NCBI RefSeq assembly: GCF_039555335.1
Contig: NC_092637.1
Span: 1,550,001-1,614,000 of the forward strand
Direction: 5' to 3'
DNA length: 64,000 bases
From: Amphiura filiformis
Taxonomy: Eukaryota > Echinodermata > Ophiuroidea > Amphilepidida > Amphiuridae
Below the pieces are notes generated by a model. The model did no database searches. It saw nothing but the letters and a program-made list of their open reading frames with translations, and was not told the origin of the DNA. The number at the start of each line of letters is the position of its first letter. The first letter of the stretch is position 1. Of the stretch, positions 26,072 to 32,444 are shown one piece after another. Both the position numbers and the translations under genes were made by a program.

Positions 26072-27668
26072 ACTTGGTCTGTCACTATTGAAGGAAACTC
26101 GAGTCTTTAAATTGTAATAATGCAATAAGGCCAATATGCACAAAACAAATTTAAGTTTAGACCTGGTCTGACTAGAGGTTAGATTTAGGGAGGGATCCCT
26201 TCTTTTCATCCTTTACTCCTAGCAATATCCAAAAATTAAACTGCAGCCATCTGATATGAAGATACATGTATTTGCTATTAAGTGATCTATAAATAATTTA
26301 GAATAAGGTATGGAAATACAAAAAGAAATCCTTCTCCTTAGGGCAAATCTCTATAGTAAGACTAACTTCTTTTGTGCATACGGACTCAAGAGTCTACATG
26401 TTTCGAGGCTACCTGTTCACATCAGGGTTTAATATCTGAATCAGTTCATAGATCCCGTGTTGGGATAATGTTTGATTAAAGCTCAACATCAATGACAATT
26501 GCCTAGTACAATTATTTATTCAAATTCGAAAAAATTACTACTACTCGTCAAGAAGAACATGAACTAGAAAAGACTGTGGAGTGGAGGAGAAACTCCGAGG
26601 AAGTAAGCAAACTGACGAGTGAAGAAGTGAGGAGAAGAGAATGATTAGAATAGGGAATTGAAGGCGCCGGAGAATTAGAACAAAAAATAATAACACATTT
26701 TTTTTTTATAGCTGAATAGTTTCCATTCACGGCATTTATGTTGTCCCTCTAGGTATGCCATTGTCAAGCAATTCTGTTGTTGCCACTGCTGCTCTTGGAA
26801 TGAGTATCCTGGTACTGCTCCTTTTCATCATTGTTATAATATGCCTAATTTACATTGTGAAATCAAAACCGTAAGTGTTTATTCTTTTGCCTAAGTTAGT
26901 CTGAAAGTATAGTATTTAACTCAAACAATCTATACCTTTTTAGAGAGACTCTACATCAATATAGTTTGAGTGGCAAACGTTGAACGTCAACATAAATAAG
27001 ACAATGCTGGTTTCATTCGATGTTGACTAATTGAATGACTAATATATAAAGTAATGCTCGTAAATTACTAATTAAATCACGATAAATCGCGAAGTCATGA
27101 ATTTTTCGTTGGTCATGCAATTTCTTATTCTTTACAATTTGAATATTATAAGTCATGACAATATGTTGAAATGATCCAAATTAATGTGAAAAGATATTAC
27201 TGTTATCTTAATATTATAAATACATAATTTCAGCATTATTTTCCTTGAATAAAAAATTATATCTTGTATGATTAATTTTAGTCGAAAATTAGTCGAAGTA
27301 GAACTTAATTACGTTTACGGTGTGTGTAGAGATAATGCTTAGCTGAATAGGGTTACAGCTATACGGTGAAGTTTATTTGCCTGGCAAATAAAACAATTAA
27401 TTTGTCTTACAGATCACATAAAGAAGATCAACGAGAAGATCCTAAACTCAAACCCGAGCCAAATAAGGATTACACAGCTCTCAACCCAGCAACCATGACT
27501 CCAGATACGCCAAGCCATACCAGGATACCATATTCTCAATCATCGCATGAAGAGCGTGATGGGAGCAGACCCAGGGCACCTTTTTCTGTTCCACAACCAC
27601 CACCTTTGGAACAATTTGTCATTAGTGAGAATGACGACGGAGAATATGCATATGCAAATGTAGATTAA
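1..27668 (+). CDS. Calx-beta/EGF/TSP3 single-pass membrane protein, 3' part of gene (multi-exon)
   Basis: Sixteen exons on the plus strand can be chained. All have AG/GT borders, and almost all start and end in phase 1, so modules can be duplicated or skipped without frame change. The product reads: at least two and a half Calx-beta modules, half of another, one EGF-like domain, a thrombospondin type 3 block, three Calx-beta modules, one transmembrane helix and a short cytoplasmic tail ending at 27668. Calx-beta and TSP3 units bind Ca2+ in known proteins, so a calcium-dependent adhesion or matrix receptor is the natural inference. Ligand and function are unknown. The 5' end and signal peptide lie left of the window. 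The largest intron (17333-25142) carries a LINE in sense orientation. A possible ATTAAA poly(A) signal lies near 27830. I recognise no named orthologue. Confidence 0.82.
296..444 (+). repeat. Degenerate minisatellite
   Basis: Irregular ~15-18 bp units of the form (g)aaatggttat(c/t)ggac recur with drift across the intron. No coding potential is seen. Confidence 0.55.
707..977. mobile_element. Short inverted-repeat element (MITE-like)
   Basis: The 5' end TACCGTAAAAACTCGATAGT is mirrored at 3' (ACTATCGAGTTTTTACGGTA) with ~50 bp of imperfect terminal inverted repeat. The interior is non-coding. It lies in the intron between Calx-beta modules. Confidence 0.75.
1117..1227 (+). CDS. Calx-beta first-half exon
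   Basis: Acceptor TTGCAG, donor GTAAGT, 111 bp, phase 1 to 1. It encodes VFKFERDFYYFVE followed by LPVNVVRTG, the first two beta strands of a Calx-beta module (hydrophobic strand, conserved Glu, then V.V.R.G). It pairs with the exon at 1369-1596. Confidence 0.82.
1369..1596 (+). CDS. Calx-beta second-half exon
   Basis: 228 bp, phase 1 to 1. It contains the core FDVVIVGDKDIEETECFEI and ends with the acidic IKDDDAT that supplies Ca2+ ligands in this fold. It carries three cysteines (TEC, APC, TIC) that downstream modules of the same protein lack, and an N-glycosylation sequon (NET). Acceptor TTCTATAG, donor GTAAGT. Confidence 0.85.
1776..2071. mobile_element. Inverted-repeat element (MITE-like)
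   Basis: The left arm has gcatttttctcaaaaactga, then tatgtatattataggggcaa. The right half contains the reverse complements of both, so most of the 295 bp folds back. It lies in the intron between duplicated Calx-beta modules. Confidence 0.65.
2502..2612 (+). CDS. Calx-beta first-half exon (duplicate)
   Basis: 111 bp, the same length and phase as the exon at 1117-1227, and clearly a copy (VFKFEREFYYVVE, then LAVNVVNTGG). The preceding acceptor context (TCTCATTGCAG) is also shared with its paralogue, showing that exon and intron were duplicated together. Confidence 0.82.
2786..3010 (+). CDS. Calx-beta second-half exon (duplicate)
   Basis: 225 bp, phase 1 to 1. It encodes FDVVIVGDTDVEETECFEI and the acidic IKDDDAT end, with the same three cysteines as the exon at 1369-1596 and a sequon NSS. 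It differs from that exon mainly in the loop after the first strand. Its 3' end and downstream intron match positions 1-300 almost exactly. Confidence 0.85.
3411..3522 (+). CDS. Truncated Calx-beta second-half exon
   Basis: It encodes DTYMEHDEHFLITHDP... ending MVIIKDTDSP, the last third of a Calx-beta module. The donor GTAAAT leaves phase 1, which joins correctly to the EGF exon (G plus AC gives Asp). The acceptor side is odd: the only open start is AG at 3409-3410, which implies phase 0 and does not match the phase-1 end of the preceding exon. The usual middle strands are missing. Either an upstream piece was not found or this module is damaged. Confidence 0.5.
3874..3969 (+). CDS. EGF-like domain exon
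   Basis: A 96-bp symmetric phase-1 exon encoding a compact EGF-like domain with six cysteines in the expected order (C-x3-C-x5-C-x5-C-x-C-x8-C), including the CFNGG and GFAGNLC signatures. There is no Asp/Asn calcium-binding signature at its start beyond the junction Asp, so calcium binding is not predicted. Acceptor GTAACAG, donor GTAAAT. Confidence 0.85.
3970..5377 (+). other. Intron between EGF and TSP3 exons
   Basis: AT-rich intron. It holds a short TTAA tandem run near 4925-4950 and poly(A)/poly(T) tracts. I see no further exon or transposon termini. Confidence 0.5.
5378..5707 (+). CDS. Thrombospondin type 3 repeat exon
   Basis: 330 bp, phase 1 to 1. It encodes about 110 residues of Asp-rich TSP type 3 repeats: DADGDGIQDDMDNCPSTPND, then GDACDNDIDDDGVPN, DTDGDGIADTCDDDIDGDG and DSDGLGDECD. 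The alternating DxDxDG loops and paired cysteines are the known Ca2+-binding wire structure of thrombospondins and COMP. In thrombospondins this block precedes a lectin-like C-terminal domain. Here no such domain was found, and Calx-beta modules follow instead. Confidence 0.92.
6563..7125 (+). repeat. Tandem duplication, 254 bp and 309 bp units
   Basis: Both units start gagcagacaatgttacttgg and run in parallel to catgatatctgttaaattc. The second unit holds ~55 bp (around 6925-6977) absent from the first. The missing piece is bounded by the triplet acg, as expected for a slippage deletion. Confidence 0.85.
7633..8005. mobile_element. Inverted-repeat element with long arms
   Basis: The ends read accggtaat...aggcttatgtccgat and its complement. 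A second arm block (gctggcgaagttacgtaata ... accatagcaataggtgaa, 7729-7790) is mirrored at 7915-7970. A central loop of ~125 bp is unpaired. Non-autonomous DNA transposon type. Confidence 0.75.
8007..9099 (+). other. Intron sequence, no feature recognised
   Basis: AT-rich intron of the Calx-beta/TSP3 gene. No open exon, splice-framed segment or clear repeat was seen. Confidence 0.4.
9100..9369 (-). mobile_element. tRNA-derived SINE
   Basis: Read on the minus strand, the head at 9369-9292 is tRNA-like: A box TGGCCGAGTGG, an anticodon-loop-like segment TTCATAA, and a B-box-like GAGTTCGAGCC. It is followed by the conserved SINE body TGTCCTTGGGCAAGGCACTT (~9290-9240), a central segment seen in several metazoan SINE families. 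The 3' end is not clearly defined and is placed near 9100. Confidence 0.72.
10061..10320. mobile_element. Near-perfect 260-bp palindrome (foldback element)
   Basis: The arms run from ttgactaaattataattc to its complement at the right end and pair almost base for base. The ~10-bp loop is flanked on both sides by GTGACGTCAC. A 15-bp direct repeat, aacgaaagtatatat, occurs at 10009-10023 and 10319-10333. Confidence 0.85.
10590..10833. mobile_element. Near-perfect 244-bp palindrome (foldback element)
   Basis: The arms start tatgtgaccgtacaccacga and end with the complement. Only scattered mismatches and a one-base indel separate them, and the centre is catttaatg-like. It is nested in the TTAA-flanked element. 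Confidence 0.85.
11127..11198 (+). repeat. 40-bp tandem duplication
   Basis: atacagctgtataccaccat and the next 12 bases occur twice with a 40-bp period. Confidence 0.8.
11516..11771. mobile_element. Inverted-repeat element (MITE-like)
   Basis: TTAGGCGACGAAATAAAG and ACCCTGTTCTACGGGC at the left are mirrored at the right as GCCCGTAGAACAGGGT and CGTCGCCTAA. Total ~255 bp, non-coding. Confidence 0.8.
11917..12030 (+). CDS. Calx-beta first-half exon
   Basis: 114 bp, phase 1 to 1, acceptor TTTTTCAG, donor GTAAGT. It encodes ARFYLDSTIYFVNENDGS then LTVHRNG, the opening strands of a Calx-beta module. It pairs with 13088-13360 across an intron holding an inverted-repeat element. Confidence 0.82.
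12467..12908. mobile_element. CAGGGTGTCCC-type inverted-repeat element
   Basis: The left CAGGGTGTCCCCGAAAGAAC followed by TATCGTCGG is mirrored at the right as CCGACGATACAGTTCTTTCA then GGGACACACTG. Total 442 bp. It lies between the two exons of one Calx-beta module. Confidence 0.75.
13088..13360 (+). CDS. Calx-beta second-half exon
   Basis: 273 bp, phase 1 to 1. It has the classic pattern: SGADFSGFIPDSGQLRFES, then DDSFIEDVEHFVVTI, then KATVTIYDDD. Acceptor ATGTAG, donor GTACAT after AATG. The cysteines found in the upstream modules are absent. Confidence 0.88.
13918..14916. mobile_element. 1-kb element with ~200-bp terminal inverted repeats
   Basis: The ends CAGGGTGTCCCAGAAAAAAA and TTTTTTTCTGGGACACCCTG are flanked by TA on both sides (13916-13917, 14917-14918), the mariner/Tc1-type target. 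Inverted similarity continues inward for at least 200 bp with divergence (e.g. acgtaagtcgagaa, aatcccaaaa, ttgcgaagaaat). No transposase frame survives. Confidence 0.8.
15571..15678 (+). CDS. Calx-beta first-half exon
   Basis: 108 bp, phase 1 to 1, acceptor TTGCATAG, donor GTAAGT. It encodes AEYYVESPEYWVREDDG and AEIRVRRRGDA, matching strand A and strand B of Calx-beta, including the conserved V.R.G. Confidence 0.83.
16101..16416. mobile_element. Inverted-repeat element upstream of a Calx-beta exon
   Basis: GTCGGGTGACTTCCTCA followed by TGCGATGAT at the left is mirrored at the right (ATCATCGCA, then TGAGGAAGTCACCCGAT). Interior inverted similarity is weaker. Confidence 0.7.
16508..16765 (+). 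CDS. Calx-beta second-half exon
   Basis: 258 bp, phase 1 to 1. It encodes SSADFSSFVPTNGRITFAA, then NNDVNVEETEQLQISI, then KATVNILDDE. An inverted-repeat element (16101-16416) ends less than 100 bp upstream of its acceptor. Donor GTGAGT. Confidence 0.88.
17234..17332 (+). CDS. Calx-beta first-half exon
   Basis: 99 bp, phase 1 to 1, acceptor CAACAG, donor GTAAAG. It encodes VSFASSIHTVPESVGQFHII then VLRSGDSA. It is followed by the 7.8-kb intron that contains the LINE. The partner second-half exon is at 25143. Confidence 0.75.
17333..18760 (+). other. Intron sequence upstream of the LINE
   Basis: First part of the 7.8-kb intron. An A-rich tract lies near 17380-17415. No exon or clear transposon terminus was seen. 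Confidence 0.4.
18761..20310 (+). repeat. LINE 5' monomer array, order A-B-A-B
   Basis: Monomer A starts aataaaagcacag(a/t)tgacc at 18761 and again at 19523 (period ~763) and runs closely alike for ~380 bp. Monomer B at ~19195 and ~19905 shares gcctcagtgta(c/t)accaaa and gtacactgttgcagtt. A and B share the motif tcattct(g/a)tggaa, so they may be older duplicates of each other. Confidence 0.75.
20311..21174 (+). pseudogene. LINE endonuclease domain
   Basis: An open frame of 287 residues shows the APE-type endonuclease landmarks: HMNIRSLNKH near residue 70, AFTETWF with the catalytic Glu, GGGASLFI, GVIYRPD, AGDYNLDLL, and SDHFPI near the C-terminus. The function is nicking target DNA to prime reverse transcription. 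The frame then stops and the rest of the polyprotein continues in other frames, so the copy is broken. Confidence 0.85.
21783..23055 (+). pseudogene. LINE reverse transcriptase domain, frame-shifted
   Basis: Two overlapping frames (21783-22337 and 22303-23055) together give a non-LTR reverse transcriptase: GIDGVSSNLLK, NYRPISILPSISKLLEKII, NQFGFRKNHST, FLDLSKAFDTLDH, then after the shift GVPQGSILGPLLFLLYINDL, the catalytic FADDT box, and TKFLGILIDDNLSW. The shift lies near 22310-22330, just after the KAFD box. All catalytic aspartates are visible, but not in one frame. Confidence 0.87.
23076..23372 (+). pseudogene. LINE C-terminal segment
   Basis: 98 codons encoding FYHGLLPNDLLDH, VHNYNTRHA, and ALLWNNLP...FKQHMKN, the usual C-terminal end of CR1/L2-like LINE polyproteins. 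It is separated from the RT frame by a stop near 23055. Confidence 0.75.
24161..24274. repeat. Hairpin-forming inverted repeat
   Basis: Left arm gttatatttccgaag..atcatcg..aactgttgaatt and right arm aattcaacagtttgtcgatg..cttcggaaatat pair over ~35 bp with a few mismatches. Confidence 0.7.
24279..24817. mobile_element. Inverted-repeat element, 0.54 kb
   Basis: ctccccattccagaaaaatac at the left is mirrored as gtatttttctggaatagggag at the right, followed inward by gcactac on both arms. The interior is AT-rich and non-coding. Confidence 0.65.
25143..25370 (+). CDS. Calx-beta second-half exon (membrane-proximal module)
   Basis: 228 bp, phase 1 to 1. It encodes NDDFTFPGQPTVSFSPG, then DDVEMEEVEEFVVAI, then SRVFIWDND. 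The acceptor CTTACAG at 25142 gives the matching phase. An AG about 12 bp upstream is an alternative. Confidence 0.85.
25392..25805. mobile_element. TTAAAGG-ended inverted-repeat element, copy 1
   Basis: TTAAAGGAAGTCTCCGGCAA at the left and TTGCCGGAGACTCCCTTTAA at the right, with arms of about 150 bp. It starts ~20 bp downstream of the splice donor at 25371. A second copy of the family starts at ~63686. Confidence 0.82.
25919..26071 (+). repeat. GAT/GAC trinucleotide repeat
   Basis: Interrupted (GAT)n/(GAC)n microsatellite in an intron. It would encode poly-Asp, but it is not splice-framed, so it is treated as non-coding. Confidence 0.85.
26072..26752 (+). other. Intron before the transmembrane exon
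   Basis: No repeat or exon recognised. It is purine-rich near 26545-26660 and ends with a usable polypyrimidine/CTAG acceptor. Confidence 0.4.
26753..26870 (+). CDS. Transmembrane exon
   Basis: 118 bp, phase 1 to 2. After a short linker (GMPLSSNS) it encodes about 28 uninterrupted hydrophobic residues (VVATAALGMSILVLLLFIIV and onward to LIYIV), then KSK as a cytoplasmic stop-transfer. This makes the protein type I single-pass. Acceptor CCCTCTAG, donor GTAAGT. Confidence 0.85.
27413..27668 (+). CDS. Cytoplasmic tail, terminal exon
   Basis: It joins in phase 2 (CC plus A gives Pro) and ends at TAA 27666-27668. It encodes ~84 residues, hydrophilic and rich in Pro, Ser, Asp and Glu. It contains NKDYTALNP (a YxxL-type motif that could serve sorting or phosphotyrosine binding), a proline stretch VPQPPP, and the C-terminal EYAYANVD, in which pYANV fits the pYxN pattern read by Grb2-type SH2 domains. 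The motifs are visible; signalling is inference. Confidence 0.82.
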
Positions 27669-28180
27669 AATATACTCCGAGGCTGGACTATTAGGTCCAA
27701 CGGATCCTTTTCACAACCCCTTAAGATTGATGTTATGATTGAAAAACCATGTAGCACGGATAAAGCTCCTGTTATATCAATCGTATTCGTATGGTCGATG
27801 GTATTTCTTTGTGAAACTGACAACTTGTTATTAAAAGGAACGAATATGTGACCCGTTCTCAAAAACATAATTGAACATATCAGTGAGAAATTGACTTTGT
27901 GCTGTCATGTCGCCCTCTGTATAGTAATATAATATAAAGGGGTTAAGTTAGATAGTGTTCGGCAGGATGCGGTGAACCAGGCAATAATTGTTATACTTTG
28001 AAGTATAGTACGAGTGTAGCCACCGACAAAATAATGGGAAAATGGCTTTGATTCGTCACTTTAAAAACAGACAACTGACCAACTAAAGAAACAAAACATA
28101 ATATATTTTGGATTTTAGTTTGACAAAACAAAGTAAATACTCACTACAATATTTCGTCCTACTCATATATTATATTATAT
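27669..28180 (+). other. Probable 3' UTR and flank of the Calx-beta/TSP3 gene
   Basis: Non-coding. ATTAAA near 27830 and AATATAAAG near 27930 are candidate poly(A) signals. There is no strong AATAAA before the LINE fragment. Confidence 0.4.
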
Positions 28181-28184
28181 GTTG

Positions 28185-28903
28185 GTCTTTAAAGATATAC
28201 GGGGATCGCGCTATCTCCGTTGTAGCACCCAAGCTTTGGAACAGGTTATCACTATCTTCGGAATGCCAAAACACTTAGGAACGGCTTCAACACTAAATCG
28301 CCCGCTGACGGCTGGTTGCATCCATCCGGTTGAAGCCGGTATCTATTGTTCTGAACAATGGAACGCGGTTGAACCGTCAGTCAACCGCAAGTCGAGTTTT
28401 GAAGCCGTTCCAATTCAAATCTCTGTTGAAGACTTATCTTTTTATTGAAGATATCTATTTTTTTGTTTAATTTTGTGTTATAAATGTTGGTTTGTATAGT
28501 GCTCTATAAGTGCATACTATTATAATTATAAATAATCCATTTTTTTGTATATAGCACAGTCGCCATGGTAGCAGGGAGGATACTTAAGATCGGAATTGAA
28601 TTGTGTTTGGTGATGAAAATGTTCAATTTGTTTGACGGTTGAACCGTCAGTCAACCGCAAGTCGAGTTTTGAAGCCGTTCCAATTCAAATCTCTGTTGAA
28701 GACTTATCTTTTTATTGAAGATATCTATTTTTTTATTTAATTTTGTGTTATAAATGTTGGTTTGTATAGTGCTCTGTAAGTGCATACTATTATAATTATA
28801 AATAATCCAGTTTTTTGTATATAGCACAGTCGCCATGGTAGCAGGGAGGATACTTAAGATCGGAATTGAATTGTGTTTGGTGATGAAAATCTTCAATTTG
28901 TTT
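28185..28903 (+). mobile_element. LINE 3' fragment with duplicated 3' end
   Basis: The plus strand encodes the LINE C-terminal signatures YGDRAISVVAPKLWNRL (28196-28250) and, after frame changes, FQFKSLLKTYLF (~28395-28435). A 3' UTR with tgtatagtgctctataagtg follows. The segment 28367-28636 is repeated at 28637-28903 (period 270, few differences). Confidence 0.72.
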
Positions 28904-29814
28904 ATGAAACTGTGATACTTAAATGTATATACTATTACTCTCTACATGAAACAAAACTACACAAAAAAAAAAATCGTGAACACTTGTTTTGAATCGTTTA
29001 AACAGTTATAAATAGAGGGTGAACTGAACAACCTTGTTGTCTAAACCATAATCTAAGTGTGTAAACTTTCAATAGGCTAAAAAAGGAAGCCATGTCTCAA
29101 AGTCACCGCGCGAATTTGTTTTTCTTAACGCGTCTATATCAGCTTAAACAGCAAAATCGTGTTTTGTTTTATTTTTTGCCGTAAAAGCGTAAAATTCTGA
29201 GACATATTTGAAAAAAATTTACTCGATTCGATACTCGCATTGTTTAGGTATAAAACAATTGATGTTCGTACTTCAACTGTGTAAATCAACCATAACTTTA
29301 TGCTATGTACTTTTGAACATTCGAAAATTACATTTTAACTGCATGTATTATTTAACATCTTTGCAAACCTGACATTGTATATAATTGAATATCAATATAA
29401 TTGATTTAATAATTATAATGCGAAATAACATTAATTTGTCTTGGTTTTGCTGTACATATAGTAGTCATGGTAGTTGCATTTTGTTACATGCGGTCTAAAA
29501 ATGGGATGATAACTTGAAAATGCGATATCTTTTGACTAAAACCACTTATTATCAAAATTTCTACTACAGAACACTTATCACTGCTTTCTATGATTTCTTT
29601 GATATGTAAAATATCCGCAAATATATTAAAAAAAAATGGGTGAAGTTGGGTACAGTTCATTTTAAATCAACGTTTATCATGTACATAATAGCTAGAATTT
29701 CCCAATTTTGCGAGGGTGACCTTTCATTATGAAATCACAGTGACGTCAGATTGATATTGTTTGTACTTATTAGCAAATATCCATATCTATCTATTGGTAG
29801 GCCTAATAATAATA
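28904..29814 (+). other. Intergenic AT-rich sequence
   Basis: No gene, clear repeat or transposon terminus recognised. Confidence 0.4.
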
Positions 29815-30770
29815 CAGACACCGGATTTACCTTTTTGGGGCCCTGGGCCAGGCCAAAATTGGGAGGCCCCCAACTCACCGTGAAGAAGGCATTTGCACTA
29901 CAGTGACTATGTTTTAGCCCCGGGGTTTTAGCTATCCTATAGGTATAAGACGTCAGGAGCATTGCAATTTAAAGGAAGACGTAGACAGCCATATATTTGA
30001 CTAAATACTTGTACATTTGTGCCCGAAGGGCGAGAAAAAATTTCAAATTTAGTTAGCCCAACGTGAAAGTGCATTTTGCTATAGGTTATAACAAAAAAAT
30101 TATACAATTTAGAAAATAGAATGAGGCAAACATGTCACTTACTGATTGTATTGGATTATACTTGGTCATCAACGTAATTTTTAAGCTATGCTTCAATAGA
30201 ATCGGTGGTCGACAAGTGAAGATATGACCAATTGTGAAAAGTAGTCCTAAAACAGATTGGGTCACTTTTGTGTCTGAATTGAGTTGAAGCATGAACCATC
30301 TGGTCGGTGCTCTTAAGATTGGTAATTTCAACAATGTGGCATTTTATAATTTACGATTATGAAATAAATATATTATATATATTATTTATTTACTAATGTC
30401 AATTAAGTAAAAGAAAAACATGAAAAACCTATGCTTATGTTCTGAAATCTTCGACGATAAGCATGAGAGTTCATTTTACGCTGTACAAACTTGCCAAAAG
30501 GTGGCCCAACTTGGGGGATTAATGAAAATCGGGCATGTTTAAATATGAACTAGAAAAGACACCAAGTAATTAAATTTTTCTGTTCGCCAAGATGTTACTG
30601 ATTCTACTGCATATCGCATTTACAATTACAATTTTGCAATTTTACCCTATTTTTGCCTAAAACATGGTGTTTTTCTGGCTGAAAAGGAAGTTGCACAGGG
30701 CCATTTCGGGGGGCAAAATTTGGGGGCTCTGGGCCCGAGCCCATCTGGCCCAATGGTAAATCCGGCCCTG
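29815..30770. mobile_element. CAG..CCGGATTTACC-ended element (hAT-like)
   Basis: The left end CAGACACCGGATTTACC and right end GGTAAATCCGGCCCTG are inverted copies, extending inward as GGGCCC/GGCCCC-rich arms with CCCCCAA. CAG..CTG ends are typical of hAT-type elements. The interior has no transposase. The right flank (ctcaaagcgctttataaa) looks like a LINE 3' end. Confidence 0.65.
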
Positions 30771-31577
30771 ATCTCAAAGCGCTTTATAAAAATATACAAA
30801 AAAAGGCAATGACAAGTCTACAAATGAAGGAAACATTAGTTGGCACACCTTGACAATATGTTGGAACTCTTCACTACCGCTCTGATAGTTCAGTGAAATT
30901 AGTATAACTGTGTTTGATGAGAAGTACAAACATTCCCCTTTCCTCTCCGCTCCCCCATTCCCTCTCAATCAAAGTTGGGGAGACTGGAGAGCCAAATGGA
31001 AAAAGTGTTTGCATCAACATTGAACTTGGTGAGAGGGGTTGCGGCTTACATTAAGTATCCCAGAGTGTGCCAACATTAATTTCCTTGATTGTAGCTACAC
31101 ACCTCAAAAACATCAACATGCTGAAGGAAAAGAGCAAAATAACCATGGAAACTGAATTTAGGTGATTTGCAAGCAATCAAAGATTGAACAACAAATTAAC
31201 GGTCTTAAATCTACAGAACAGAAACTGTCATACCAGCATTATGAGCACTAATATAACGGTATAGAAATCCACAGGAGTGGTTGTAACTCCAAGAGCCTTT
31301 CTGGTTAACGAACCATGTAAAGGAGCTCATAGGGGATGGTTTGACATCCCCACCTTTCTCCATCAAAATTGCATATTTGGTAACAGTGGAAAGCCCGTGT
31401 TGGTCTCAGTGACACTGAGAAATATTCGGACTGAAAGATGTTTGTTCGGATTTTGTAAGCCAAAATGAGTCAAAACTACTCGGTATTCTATGGGGGCATT
31501 CAAGTGCAAATCGGTCACCCATCTTTGCACATTATTTTGAAGAATCCAAGTGTGTGAAAATATTGGATCCAAAACAT
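30771..31577 (+). other. Intergenic sequence
   Basis: No gene recognised. The first ~20 bp resemble a LINE 3' terminus. Confidence 0.35.
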
Positions 31578-32397
31578 AGGGTACCTGCAGGTAATATGGG
31601 ACCATTAAGGACGTTTAGCTTATGTGCATAAAAACTATAGAAGATATGCCCAAAAGAGATTGTTATGATGAACAACCTGTCCTTTAAGATTAATAAAACA
31701 GGCAATGTTATCTTGTTTTTATGTTTGTTTGGACGCTATGACGTCAAAATGACGTCATCGTCAAGTGTCCCATATTACCTGCATGTGCAGGTAATATGGG
31801 ACACTGTGTTATCTCTATAGTGAAAATCAAAATGTTCAGAAAATCACTCTTTTGTTCTAAAAACATTTTTGTTACATGATTTTGAATGTTAAATGCAAAT
31901 TTCAACAAGAAAATTCAATTTTCTAAATAGTTTTGCTTTTCGCATTGACAATGCACACAATTTCCTATGTGTCCCATATTACCTGCACCCATTCAGTTGA
32001 AAATCAGAGAAAAGAATCATTTATAAAAGGAAAGTGCAACTTTTCAGTAGAATTTTACCTGCTGATAAGCTTAACCCATCACCTAAAGATCATAAAAAAT
32101 GACAAATGCCCCCTCAGTACCAGAGTTTTTGGATACACAATCATAAAATGTGACATCATTGATTTTATATCAGGCCAAAAAAACGACGTAAATTTTTGGG
32201 CAATTTCACTGTTTTAGGAATTGATTTCCAAGAGTTTGATACACAGACTCCAAAACTGCATTTCTAGAAGCACAATTGATGTCTCTAAACACTTAACAAA
32301 TCAACTTTAAGTGTGTACCTTCTCTAAGCTACTTTTTGTTAAAATGAAAACAGGTGTCCCATATTACCTGCTGTCCCATATTACCTGCAGCTACCCT
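31578..32397. mobile_element. Inverted-repeat element with six copies of a 16-bp motif
   Basis: The ends are AGGGTACCTGCAGGTAATAT and the complement of AGGGTAGCTGCAGGTAATAT. The motif GCAGGTAATATGGGAC occurs at 31587 (+), 31767 (-), 31787 (+), 31971 (-), 32356 (-) and 32373 (-). The 31767/31787 pair makes a tight hairpin. Confidence 0.75.
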
Positions 32398-32444
32398 AAT
32401 ATTTATTTGTCTCGCTATGAGTTTTAAAATATTGGACTCGACTA

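Noticed and set aside
25895-26209. Minus-strand ORF of poly-Ile/Val/Ser
   Set aside because: A translation of the GAT/GAC microsatellite.
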